Part shown: piece after piece, positions 17,618-26,578 of the stretch
How the letters are laid out: every line of letters begins with the position of its first letter
Position numbering within the stretch: position 1 is the stretch's first letter
Source: Neptunomonas japonica DSM 18939
GTDB taxonomy: Bacteria; Pseudomonadota; Gammaproteobacteria; Pseudomonadales; Balneatricaceae
Direction: 5' to 3'
Assembly: GCF_000422765.1 (NCBI RefSeq)
Contig: NZ_AUGR01000015.1
Location: forward strand, 1 to 64,000
Length of the DNA stretch: 64,000 nt
Made by a program: the position numbers and the translations under genes
Notes under the pieces: generated by a model
Database searches by the model: none
What the model saw: the letters and a program-made list of their open reading frames with translations, nothing else
Told to the model about the DNA's origin: nothing

Positions 17618-19642
17618 ATGAGAATAAAAGGTTATCTTGCGACCGTTATTCTTGCTTGCCTAGCAGGAGGCTTTCTTATCGAGTTGCTTTTGTCACATCA
17701 GTTTCGTTTAGCGCATGACGCATCTGAAAAACATATGCAAAGTGTGCTTTGGAATAAAGATGTCGAGTCACTCGCGATTGATATATCACAATACCTTATT
17801 ACAGCTGACTTGGTGCTGGGTTCTGGACAAACCTATTTGGTGAGAGGCGGGGTGAGCAAGGGACGTTTTATTGTAAAAAGCCTTGAAAACTTAGGCGCCC
17901 AAGATTCTCCAATACCGTTAACTACTGAATTGTCTGAGACGGCATCTACCATCTCAAGCATGAGTCACTATTTAGAAGAGGCTGCGGTTCTACCTGACGA
18001 GAACCGTGAAGAGCAACTGTCCTATCTATTAGCTAAATCAGACCGAGTGAGTCAGTTGTTAGTTGAGCGCTTGAGTCGCTTACGCAGCCTTTCTGAAGCA
18101 GCGGTTAATACTAACTTTCAGCTTCAGGTGGATGAGAGAAGTAATGTCACCTTGATACAGTATCTAAGTTGGGGCGGCTTTTCTTTAATGGTACTGCTAC
18201 TGTGGTATTGGGCTAACCGACAAATATCGAGCCCTTTACGGCAACTGACCCAGATGGCAAGGGATGCTGAGGCAGGAGAAGTGTTTGTAGGTGTGACGAG
18301 TGGGCCCAAGGAAGTTGTTGAGCTGAGTAACAATACCCGAAGATTAACCAATTCACTTTCCTATCAAGCAAGCCATGATGCGTTGACAGACTTAAACAAC
18401 CGCCGAGAGTTTGGCCGAGTGTTGACTCATTATTCAGATACGGTTGATGAATCAGTAACGCATGTTTTGTGTTTTGTAGATTTAGATCACTTTAAAGTCG
18501 TCAATGACACATGCGGGCATGCTGCCGGGGATGAGTTATTAGCGCAAGTAGCTCGTTTGATTCAAATATGCGTAAGAACAACAGACGTTGTGGCGCGTCT
18601 AGGGGGAGATGAGTTTGCGATATTATTGACCTCTTGTGATATTCCTGATGGACGTGTCATCTGTAACGATATCCGTAAAGCCATTGCCGATGTACGTTAT
18701 CAGTGGGACGGCGAAGTTTACCGTATAAGTGCGAGTATCGGCCTGACGCTAATTGATGCGAGTAAATCGTCGATAGAAGATATTCTTAATGCTGCTGATA
18801 CGGCCTGTAAAGTGGCGAAAGACTCAGGTCGAAATCGTGTGCATACCTTTGATGTTGGGGATGCCACTTTGGCGGATAAGCGCCATGAAATGCTGTGGAT
18901 AAATCAGATAAATAATGCGCTGGATAAGAAGCGTATTGTGTTGCATCGACAATCTATTATTGGACTACATCACAATAACCGTGCGGATAAACATTATGAA
19001 ATACTCTTGAGATTAAAAGCTTCAGATGGGGCGCTTATTTATCCAGATAAATTCTTACCTTTGGTTGAACGCTATCATTTGGGGCCGCGTTTGGATCGTG
19101 AGGTAGTGAATGCAACATTTGACTGGTTGGCTACTCATCCTCAAGAGGTAGCAGCACTAAGCGCTTGCGCTATTAACTTGTCAGGGCAATCTATTGCATG
19201 CCAAGACTCTCTTAGTTTTATTATTACTAAACTTAAACAGACAGGCTTGCCTGCTGAGAAAATTTGTTTTGAAATCACCGAAACTGCAGCAATTACTGAC
19301 CTTGAAAATGCACGTCAATTCATTGCAAGTCTTAAAGCACTGGGTTGCCAGTTTGCGTTAGATGATTTTGGGAGTGGTTTATCATCATTTGCTTATTTGA
19401 AAACACTAGATGTAGATATTATCAAGATTGATGGTATGTTCGTTAAAGATATGATGACGGATGCTGTTAATTTGGCCACGGTAAAATCGATCAATGACGT
19501 GGCAAGAGCTCTGGGTAAACAAACCATTGCGGAGTTTGTAGAAAGCCAAGATATTGCGGGTGAGTTAGAGTCTATTGGGGTCGATTTCGCGCAAGGGTAC
19601 TACTTCGATAAGCCTTCATTGCTGGTGGATTTGGCTCCTTGA
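17618..19642 (+). CDS. Membrane GGDEF-EAL cyclic-di-GMP enzyme
   Basis: This 674-residue bifunctional c-di-GMP protein has a transmembrane helix (about 5-23), a periplasmic sensor (about 25-175), a second helix (about 180-197) and a HAMP-like linker. The GGDEF domain has an intact RLGGDEF and an RTTD inhibitory site five residues upstream. The EAL domain has YEILLRL, ITET, DDFGSGLSS and KIDGMFVKD. Both domains keep the main catalytic residues, with EIL replacing EAL. Direction of activity cannot be predicted. It is the last gene of an operon with a predicted outer-membrane barrel and a small exported protein, so its periplasmic part may sense their state. Confidence 0.92.
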   Translation: MRIKGYLATVILACLAGGFLIELLLSHQFRLAHDASEKHMQSVLWNKDVESLAIDISQYLITADLVLGSGQTYLVRGGVSKGRFIVKSLENLGAQDSPIPLTTELSETASTISSMSHYLEEAAVLPDENREEQLSYLLAKSDRVSQLLVERLSRLRSLSEAAVNTNFQLQVDERSNVTLIQYLSWGGFSLMVLLLWYWANRQISSPLRQLTQMARDAEAGEVFVGVTSGPKEVVELSNNTRRLTNSLSYQASHDALTDLNNRREFGRVLTHYSDTVDESVTHVLCFVDLDHFKVVNDTCGHAAGDELLAQVARLIQICVRTTDVVARLGGDEFAILLTSCDIPDGRVICNDIRKAIADVRYQWDGEVYRISASIGLTLIDASKSSIEDILNAADTACKVAKDSGRNRVHTFDVGDATLADKRHEMLWINQINNALDKKRIVLHRQSIIGLHHNNRADKHYEILLRLKASDGALIYPDKFLPLVERYHLGPRLDREVVNATFDWLATHPQEVAALSACAINLSGQSIACQDSLSFIITKLKQTGLPAEKICFEITETAAITDLENARQFIASLKALGCQFALDDFGSGLSSFAYLKTLDVDIIKIDGMFVKDMMTDAVNLATVKSINDVARALGKQTIAEFVESQDIAGELESIGVDFAQGYYFDKPSLLVDLAP

Positions 19643-19715
19643 TTTATGGCGATACGCCATGAGATGAAAAGGGGTACACTGGATAGAAAATACCCCATTG
19701 AATGTTTCTAATCTA

Positions 19716-21134
19716 TTAATTTTTTTTCAGTGCTAAATAGTTGTTGATGCCTTTAATCTGATCCTCAGGGTGATGATTGACATATAACACTGAGGTTTCG
19801 CTACCTGCACAGATTTTTTCTATTAACGCTAATACCAGTTGGCGGTTCATATCATCCAAGCCAAGACATGGCTCGTCCAGAATAAGCAGGGGTGGGTGTT
19901 TAACCATTGCTCGTGCAATTAATAATAAACGCTGGTCTCCGTATGAAAGCTTATTAAATGGCGTATCGGCACGGCCGCTCATTCCTAATAACGCTAGCCA
20001 CTCATCGGCAATTTGCTTCTGCTTGTCGGTCGCTTTTGTGTACAAACCTATGCTGTCGTAGAAGCCCGAAATAATCACATTACGTAAGCCTGTTCCTACC
20101 TTGTATTCCCACTGCAGAGCAGTAGAGACGTAACCGATAAACTGTTTGATTTGCCAAATACTTTCACCACTGCCGCGCTTAAAGCCAAACACGAAAATGT
20201 CATTTACATAACACTGTGGATGGTCACCGGTAATGAGTGATAGCAGGCCTGTTTTTCCACTTCCGTTGGGGCCGCTCAGTTGCCAGTGCTGGTTGCGCTC
20301 GATAGTCCATTCCAGTGAATCAATGATCTTGTGGTCATCATAGGTAATATTGATGGCGTTGAGTCGTACAAGCGGCTGGGTTGGATCTAACTGTGGAATG
20401 GCAGTTTCAGGGTCGGCTGCTGGAACTTGTAGGTCAGTAGTTTTTAAATGTAATAATTGGTAAAGCTCGTTGTATGCTTTGCTGTCACTGCGATCGATCT
20501 TATGTTGCAAGCGTCCATTATCAACATAGGCGATGTGAGTAATAAAGTCAGGAAACTCATCAAAGCGGTTTAGAACCATAACCATCGGTACGGTTTCTAC
20601 CAGTGACGCTAAATACTCTTGCAGCATTTCAAGCGTATGCACATCTAACCCATCGAATGGCTCATCAAGAATTAATAGGTCGGGTTCGCTGGCTAGCGCA
20701 CGGATCAACATAACCTTGCGAGACTCGCCCGTAGATAATTTTCGAAATGCGCGCTCTACTAATGACTGCAGAGAAAATTTATCGACTAGCTCGTCAATCA
20801 ACTTTTGATTACTGTCGCCGGGGTTAAGAATCTCATGTACGGGAGTTCCTTCGCTGATAACATCCATGATGTCAGCATCATCTTTTTTTAGCTCGGCCTC
20901 GATCAATTCTGCTTGGGCTTCAAAAGAAACCAGCCCTACTTTTGCAGGAAGTCCATCGATACTACCTGATAAATTTTCTCCAGCACTTGCCAGTACGGCT
21001 GCTAGCGCAGATTTACCTGAACCGTTGGCGCCAGTAACGACCCAATGTTGGCTATCGTTTAGCTGCCAGTTGATTGCATCCAATTGAAAGCGGTCTTCAA
21101 AGTTAACGGTTAGGTTGTCCAGGCTAATGTTCAT
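19716..21134 (-). CDS. modF: ModF-like twin ATP-binding cassette protein
   Basis: This 472-residue cytoplasmic protein has two fused ABC ATPase domains. The first has GANGSGKSALA and LSTGESRKV with LLILDEPFDGLD. The second has GPNGSGKTGLL and LSYGDQRLL with LLILDEPCLGLD. Segments such as DEPFDGLD with VLNRFDE, and GDHPQ.Y.ND..VFG..RGSGE.IW, match E. coli ModF, an ATPase encoded beside the molybdate transporter whose exact role is unclear. No modABC or modE gene is nearby, so it stands alone. Lack of membrane segments argues against a transporter subunit acting by itself. Confidence 0.85.
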   Translation of the reverse strand: MNISLDNLTVNFEDRFQLDAINWQLNDSQHWVVTGANGSGKSALAAVLASAGENLSGSIDGLPAKVGLVSFEAQAELIEAELKKDDADIMDVISEGTPVHEILNPGDSNQKLIDELVDKFSLQSLVERAFRKLSTGESRKVMLIRALASEPDLLILDEPFDGLDVHTLEMLQEYLASLVETVPMVMVLNRFDEFPDFITHIAYVDNGRLQHKIDRSDSKAYNELYQLLHLKTTDLQVPAADPETAIPQLDPTQPLVRLNAINITYDDHKIIDSLEWTIERNQHWQLSGPNGSGKTGLLSLITGDHPQCYVNDIFVFGFKRGSGESIWQIKQFIGYVSTALQWEYKVGTGLRNVIISGFYDSIGLYTKATDKQKQIADEWLALLGMSGRADTPFNKLSYGDQRLLLIARAMVKHPPLLILDEPCLGLDDMNRQLVLALIEKICAGSETSVLYVNHHPEDQIKGINNYLALKKN

Positions 21135-21191
21135 AGGTTTAAGTGTCCGGAGTTCGGTATCAGCGTGTGGGGTGAGGGTGTTTATAAATTT

Positions 21192-21226
21192 TTAAAAAAA
21201 AGGCCAGGAGATGAATCCTGGCCTTG
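21192..21226 (-). terminator. ilvC terminator
   Basis: A 10-bp perfect stem (AAGGCCAGGA / TCCTGGCCTT, loop GATGAA) is followed on the minus strand by eight T, 34 bases after the ilvC stop. A further perfect 8-bp hairpin (CCTGTAAC AA GTTACAGG, 21232-21249) lies between it and the stop. Confidence 0.9.
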
Positions 21227-21259
21227 TTTTACCTGTAACAAGTTACAGGCAAGTCTGCA

Positions 21260-22735
21260 TCAAACGATCTTTTTCATGTCAGCCATGTGGCCACGTAGAG
21301 TCGTACCGATCGCTTCAACTGGGTGAGCGCGAAGAGCAGCGTTCACTTCGATCAAACGAGCATTATCAACGCCGTTGTCGTCTACAGCTAGGCCTCTACC
21401 AATGACATCAGTTTTGATGTCTTTCATGAAGTCAGCCAATAGTGGCAGACAAGCATGGTTGTATAGGTAGCAACCGTATTCAGCTGTATCAGAGATAGTC
21501 GCGTTCATCTCATATAACTTCTTACGTGCAATTGTGTTAGCAATAAGCGGAGTTTCATGTAGAGATTCGTAGTATGCAGAGTCAGCAACAATGCCAGCAG
21601 CTGTCATTGTTTCGAAAGCTAGCTCAACGCCCGCTTTAACCATAGCAACCATTAGAATGCCGTGGTCGAAGTACTCTTGCTCAGAAATTTCTACATCGCC
21701 AGCAGGTGTTTTCTCGAAGGCTGTCTCTGCTGTTTCTGCACGCCATCCTAGTAGGTTAACGTCGTCGTTAGCCCAATCTGCCATCATAGTACGAGAGAAA
21801 GTACCGTTGATGATGTCATCCTGATGCTTGTTGTACAGCGGACGCATGATCAGTTTAAGTTCTTCTGACAGGTCAAATGCTTTGATTTTAGCTGGATTAG
21901 ACAAACGGTCCAGCATGTTAGTTACGCCGCCATATTTAAGCGCTTCGGTCACTGTTTCCCAGCCAAACTGAATCAGCTTAGATGCGTAACCAGCGTCAAC
22001 GCCTTCTTCGATCATTTTGTCGAAGCATAGTAGCGAACCGGTTTGCAGCATGCCGCATAGAATAGTCTGTTCGCCCATCAAATCAGATTTAACTTCAGCG
22101 ATGAAAGAAGACATCAATACGCCGGCTTTATGGCCGCCAGTACCTACAGCGTAAGCTTTAGCCAAAGCCAAACCTTCGCCTTTAGGGTCATTGTCTTCAT
22201 GAACAGCGATCAGTGTAGGTACACCGAAACCGCGCACGTATTCGTTACGTACTTCAGAACCTGGGCACTTAGGAGCAACCATGATAACTGTTAAGTCTTC
22301 ACGGATCTTCATGCCTTCTTCAACGATATTGAAACCGTGAGAGTAAGATAGACAAGCACCTTGCTTCATCAAAGGCATGATGGCATTAACAACAGGCGTG
22401 TGCTGCTTATCAGGTGTCAGGTTAAGAACAACATCAGCAGTAGGGATTAGCTCTTCGTATGTACCAACAACGAAACCGTTTTCAGTAGCGCTTTTCCAAG
22501 ACTGGCGTTTTTCAGCAATCGCTGCAGCACGCAATGTGTAAGATACATCGCAGCCGCTATCACGTAGGTTCATACCCTGAGCTAAGCCCTGAGCACCACA
22601 ACCGATAACAACGATTTTTTTACCTTTTAGCGCTTCCACACCGTCAGGAAACTCAGAAATGTCCATGAAACGGCATTTAGCCAGTTGCGCTAGCTGCTCA
22701 CGCAGAGGCAGAGTATTGAAGTAATTATTTGGCAT
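21260..22735 (-). CDS. ilvC: Ketol-acid reductoisomerase (class II)
   Basis: This is the NADPH- and Mg-dependent enzyme of valine and isoleucine synthesis, converting acetolactate or acetohydroxybutyrate to the dihydroxy acid. At 491 residues it is the long, E. coli-type class II form with duplicated C-terminal domain. Visible are the NADP fold [17 protein letters not shown], the CPGSEVR region after MVAPK, and ligand acidic residues in [11 protein letters not shown]. It stands alone, without ilvI/ilvH next to it, and has its own terminator. A stable hairpin lies in its 5' leader. Confidence 0.97.
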   Translation of the reverse strand: MPNNYFNTLPLREQLAQLAKCRFMDISEFPDGVEALKGKKIVVIGCGAQGLAQGMNLRDSGCDVSYTLRAAAIAEKRQSWKSATENGFVVGTYEELIPTADVVLNLTPDKQHTPVVNAIMPLMKQGACLSYSHGFNIVEEGMKIREDLTVIMVAPKCPGSEVRNEYVRGFGVPTLIAVHEDNDPKGEGLALAKAYAVGTGGHKAGVLMSSFIAEVKSDLMGEQTILCGMLQTGSLLCFDKMIEEGVDAGYASKLIQFGWETVTEALKYGGVTNMLDRLSNPAKIKAFDLSEELKLIMRPLYNKHQDDIINGTFSRTMMADWANDDVNLLGWRAETAETAFEKTPAGDVEISEQEYFDHGILMVAMVKAGVELAFETMTAAGIVADSAYYESLHETPLIANTIARKKLYEMNATISDTAEYGCYLYNHACLPLLADFMKDIKTDVIGRGLAVDDNGVDNARLIEVNAALRAHPVEAIGTTLRGHMADMKKIV

Positions 22736-22757
22736 GTCTGATAGTTCCGTGTAATTA

Positions 22758-22782
22758 AGTATTTGCTACACCAGCAGATACT
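22758..22782 (-). promoter_or_regulatory. Hairpin in ilvC leader
   Basis: The arms AGTATTTGCT and AGCAGATACT (one G-U pair) enclose a 5-base loop, ending 22 bases before the ilvC start codon. No T run follows, so this is not a terminator. It may modulate translation or mRNA stability. The remaining bases up to 23123 contain no other recognisable feature and must hold the ilvC promoter and the promoter of the divergent protease gene. Confidence 0.4.
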
Positions 22783-23123
22783 GAAAATTTAGATTAATTG
22801 CCGTGATAAACGAAAAGCTAGCGATTGCCAGTAATGGTTCACAGGCTAAAATTCAGAGAGAGGGGTATTATATACTTCCCACGTTCGAAATTTAATAGCG
22901 CCATTTTATATAAAAGCTTGTTTTGCGTATATTGATATATATTCATCACAGTATTGCGCTAATCGCAATGATGATTCCTCTTTGTTTGAATGCGAGGTTT
23001 GAAAATGGAATTCGAATGTAGAGTTGGCACTCCGTAGGACTGACTTCTGGTTCTGTTACTGGTGTGGTTAGATAGTTACAGTATAAGCAGTCACTGTTAC
23101 GCATATAAGATTGAGGGTTCTCT

Positions 23124-26096
23124 ATGCCTTGCCATTCTGCATTTCAAAAGCTCCGTAGCCGGGTTGTTCCCGCGTTAAAAGTAGAAGTGCAGGAGTATCG
23201 TCACGTTAAAACAGGCGCGACACATTATCATTTAGCTGCTGATAACCCCGAAAATGTCTTTTTGGTCGCATTCCGAACGCCACTTGCTGATTCTCGTGGC
23301 GTCGCTCATATATTAGAGCATTGTGTTTTATGTGGAAGTGAAAAATACCCAGTGCGTGCACCGTATTTCATGATGCGAAAACGCTCCCTAGCCACTTATA
23401 TGAATGCATTTACCAGTGCTGACTGGACGGCCTATCCTTTTGCTAGCCAAGTTAGCAAAGACTACTTTAATTTACTCGATGTCTACCTAGATGCGGTTTT
23501 CTTTGCCAAGCTGAATCCATTGGATTTTGCACAAGAAGGTCATCGCTTAGCGATTAATGATGACGGATGTTTAGAACATCGTGGCGTTGTTTATAATGAG
23601 ATGAAAGGCGCTTTTAACGCATCTTCGTCTACATATTGGGATATTCTTTGTAAGTATCTATTTCCAACGACTCCCTATCGTTTTGTGAGCGGTGGCGATC
23701 CAGCTGAGATTCCAAACCTTAGTTATGAGCAGTTTTTAACTTTCTACCGTGAGCATTATCACCCAAGCAATGCGGTATTTATGACCTATGGTGATCTCCC
23801 TGTTAATGAGCTGCATGAGCGTATTGATCAGCAAGCATTATCTCGTTTTGATAAACAAGCTCTAGCTGATACCCCGTTATTTGAAGAGCGCTTTACAGCG
23901 CCTGTAAAAGTACAAGAATCAGTTTGTGCAGGTACTTTAGACGAAGATGTAGATAGAGGCGCTAATAATGAGCCGTTGTCAGAGCAAACACATCACCTAT
24001 TGGCTTGGCTAATAGGCAAGAGTACCGATTTAAAGCAATGGTTAGAGGCGCATCTGTTGAGTCGGTTGCTCTTTCAAGACAGTGCCTCACCTTTGATGGA
24101 TGCGCTAGAGTCGACGGCGCTGGGTCATGGCCCTTCACATTTATGTGGTTTGGAAGATAGCAATGCAGAACTGAGCCTCGTCTGTGGTATTCAGGGAAGT
24201 GACCCACAAGAGGCGGATGCGTTCGAGTCTCTGGTGTTGGCAACGTTGGATGATATAGCGACAAATGGTGTTGAAAAGGCACGTTTGGATGCCGTGCTTC
24301 ATCAATTGGAGCTTGATCATCGAGATATAAGCGATGATGCTTATCCATACGGCTTACAGGTTATCCTTTCAGCTTTGCCGACTGCTTTGCAAATAAATGC
24401 TGATGAGGATGGACTGTCAGGCTCGTTAGATCTTGAGCCTGTGATGCTCGAACTCAGAATTGCCGTCAATGATCCTGAGTATATTAAAACATTGGTGCGC
24501 GAGCGTGTCCTTGAAAATACACACAGAGTACGCCTTTCCCTTTTACCTGATGCCACGCTAAAACAGCGTCTCCAGAGTGATGACAAGGAAAAGCTAACGC
24601 AAATGTTAGCTCAAATGAGTGAACAGCAGCGCCAGGGCCTTTATGAACAAGAGTTTGCACTTGAGGAGCGACAAAGTGAGGAAGAAGCCCCCGATATTTT
24701 GCCAAAGCTTGCAGTGCAAGAGATCCCTGTTGGCCTGAAAGCAGCTCAAGGTAACCGTTTTACGGCACACTCTTCTATGCCTATTACTTGTTTTGAACAA
24801 GGCACTAATGGTCTTCTGCATCAGCAGTTAGTCATTGAGATGCCTTGTTTGGAAGAGGAGTTACTGCAGGCACTGCCTTTTTACACGGCCTGTGTAGCTG
24901 AGCTCGGGTGTGGGGCAAAGAGTCATCAGCAAACACAAGCGTGGCGATCTCAGTATTCAGAGGGCATTCACGCCAGCAGTAATGTGCGTGGTTCGTTACT
25001 CGACGTACAACAAACAAAAGGGTACTTCACGTTAGCGACGCGAGGTTTATCGACAAATCATCAAGCGATGACCGATATGCTCTACGATGCTCTGAAAACA
25101 GTGCGTTTTGATGAGCTCTCGCGAATAAAAAATGTTATAGCTCAGCAACGTTTATCTGCTGACAACTATGTCGCTGATAACGGCCATATATTGGCTAAAC
25201 GTACGGCTTCCAGTGGCTTTAGCCCAGCAGCGTCTTTAGTTCAGCGTTTAAGTGGGTTGAGGGGCATTAAATCACTTCGTGCTTTTGATAATAGTATGCG
25301 TAGCGCTTGCGATGATGATCTTATTGCATCCATGGCTGCTAAGTTTGAATGTATTCATCAGCGACTAATTGCAGCACCTAAGCAGTTTTTGCTGGTGGGC
25401 GAAAGTGCCGATTTTGAATGTGAACGCCAGGCATTGCTGGATAGATGGCAAGACACGAATACTCATATTCAGGGTAGGGAGTTTCAGCCATTTTCTCTGG
25501 AGCCTGTATCGCGACAAATAAGAGAGATTTGGACAACAGACACTCAAGTTAACTTTTGCTCGATTGCTTACCCGACCGTAGCTATTAACCATCCGGATGC
25601 AGCAGCTTTGCATGTGCTAGGAGAACTGGTTCGTCATGAGTACTTGCACCCCATAGTGCGTGAGCGCGGTGGTGCATATGGCAGTGGTTGTAGTCAGGAC
25701 TCCAATATAGGTGCTTTTCGGATGTGTTCTTATAGAGACCCACGATCAGTAGGTACGTTGGAGGATTTTGGTGAAGCGACGGGGTGGTTGCAAAGTTGTC
25801 AGTTTACTCAGCAGCATTTAGATAGTGCCGTTTTTGCCATGATTAGTTACATGGACAAGCCTGTTTCACCAGCCAGCGAGGCAAAGCAGGTTTTCCACAA
25901 TGCGCTATATGGTCGCACGCTTGAGCAGAGAAAAGGCTTTCGGGAAAGAGTATTGAATATCACATTGGATGACCTAGTACGCGTACGTGAAACCTATCTA
26001 GCTCCTGATAAGGCGAGTATAGCGGTGATCACACACTGTGCTGATGATCTTGTTGATTGGGCTGGCGAGCATGTTTTTGAAACGATAAAGCTATAA
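23124..26096 (+). CDS. M16C-family zinc metalloprotease (PreP-like)
   Basis: This 990-residue peptidase of the insulinase family, M16C branch (presequence protease/falcilysin type), has the inverted zinc motif HILEH (about residues 64-68) followed by CVLCGSEKYPVR, and the third ligand Glu in the VVYNEMKGAF region. The C-terminal half carries the non-catalytic M16 repeats (VRERGGAYGSG). Such enzymes form a closed chamber and degrade short peptides. It has no signal peptide, so it should act in the cytoplasm. GAGGG precedes the ATG. It is monocistronic, with a terminator 90 bases after the stop. Confidence 0.92.
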   Translation: MPCHSAFQKLRSRVVPALKVEVQEYRHVKTGATHYHLAADNPENVFLVAFRTPLADSRGVAHILEHCVLCGSEKYPVRAPYFMMRKRSLATYMNAFTSADWTAYPFASQVSKDYFNLLDVYLDAVFFAKLNPLDFAQEGHRLAINDDGCLEHRGVVYNEMKGAFNASSSTYWDILCKYLFPTTPYRFVSGGDPAEIPNLSYEQFLTFYREHYHPSNAVFMTYGDLPVNELHERIDQQALSRFDKQALADTPLFEERFTAPVKVQESVCAGTLDEDVDRGANNEPLSEQTHHLLAWLIGKSTDLKQWLEAHLLSRLLFQDSASPLMDALESTALGHGPSHLCGLEDSNAELSLVCGIQGSDPQEADAFESLVLATLDDIATNGVEKARLDAVLHQLELDHRDISDDAYPYGLQVILSALPTALQINADEDGLSGSLDLEPVMLELRIAVNDPEYIKTLVRERVLENTHRVRLSLLPDATLKQRLQSDDKEKLTQMLAQMSEQQRQGLYEQEFALEERQSEEEAPDILPKLAVQEIPVGLKAAQGNRFTAHSSMPITCFEQGTNGLLHQQLVIEMPCLEEELLQALPFYTACVAELGCGAKSHQQTQAWRSQYSEGIHASSNVRGSLLDVQQTKGYFTLATRGLSTNHQAMTDMLYDALKTVRFDELSRIKNVIAQQRLSADNYVADNGHILAKRTASSGFSPAASLVQRLSGLRGIKSLRAFDNSMRSACDDDLIASMAAKFECIHQRLIAAPKQFLLVGESADFECERQALLDRWQDTNTHIQGREFQPFSLEPVSRQIREIWTTDTQVNFCSIAYPTVAINHPDAAALHVLGELVRHEYLHPIVRERGGAYGSGCSQDSNIGAFRMCSYRDPRSVGTLEDFGEATGWLQSCQFTQQHLDSAVFAMISYMDKPVSPASEAKQVFHNALYGRTLEQRKGFRERVLNITLDDLVRVRETYLAPDKASIAVITHCADDLVDWAGEHVFETIKL

Positions 26097-26184
26097 GGTT
26101 GTTGTTAACAAAAGTCATTAGTTATTAGGAGCTGTTACCTAAAACTATTCAATTCTCTTAAAGTTGTTCACTATAAAAATAATT

Positions 26185-26207
26185 TGACCGCTTATCGGTC
26201 ATTTTTT
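26185..26207 (+). terminator. Terminator after M16 protease gene
   Basis: The 6-bp stem TGACCG / CGGTCA has a CTTAT loop and is followed by TTTTTT. Confidence 0.82.
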
Positions 26208-26243
26208 CGTTGTAGCATCTTATTTTTATTGCTTATTCTTTTT

Positions 26244-26252
26244 TGGTATAAT
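26244..26252 (+). promoter_or_regulatory. Extended -10 promoter of the 57-residue gene
   Basis: TGGTATAAT is an extended -10 element (TGn plus a perfect TATAAT). No good -35 hexamer is present at 17 bases, as expected for this class. It lies about 92 bases upstream of the small gene, downstream of the protease terminator. Confidence 0.55.
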
Positions 26253-26343
26253 TGTATGAAATTTAATTCCATTTACTTCTAAGAGGATGTTGGTATATTA
26301 ATACTCAAGAGATGATTAGTAACAAACAATAGAGGGTACAGAC

Positions 26344-26517
26344 ATGAGCGTTAAAGGCTTTCATTCATACAACAAGCAGTCTTCAGACGAACAGAAATCT
26401 AAAACTCGTCAAGAGAAAGCAGGTTCTTCTGTACGCGATCAATCCCTTGATGATAAAAATATGACAGGCGATAAGGCTAAGAAAAGTGCTTATAGTTTTG
26501 TCGGTATAGCTGGTTAA
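26344..26517 (+). CDS. Small hydrophilic protein, unknown
   Basis: This is a 57-residue protein starting MSVKGFHSYN and ending YSFVGIAG. The centre is strongly polar and charged (Lys, Asp, Gln, Ser; SDEQKSKTRQEKAG, then DDKNMTGDKAKK), with no membrane segment, which suggests a disordered protein. A good ribosome site (GAGGG 10 bases upstream), an extended -10 promoter upstream and its own terminator downstream argue that it is a real, monocistronic gene. I do not recognise a family. The conserved-looking aromatic/Gly ends could be interaction motifs. Confidence 0.7.
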   Translation: MSVKGFHSYNKQSSDEQKSKTRQEKAGSSVRDQSLDDKNMTGDKAKKSAYSFVGIAG

Positions 26518-26550
26518 TTTACTAAGCTACTTTCGCGTGCTTTATATTGA

Positions 26551-26578
26551 AACCCTAAGATTATCTCTTGGGGTTTTT
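26551..26578 (+). terminator. Terminator of the 57-residue gene
   Basis: The stem AACCCTAAGA / TCTTGGGGTT (one G-T pair) with a TTATC loop is followed by TTTT. It overlaps the last codons and stop of the convergent amidohydrolase gene, so the same DNA serves coding on one strand and termination on the other. Confidence 0.8.
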
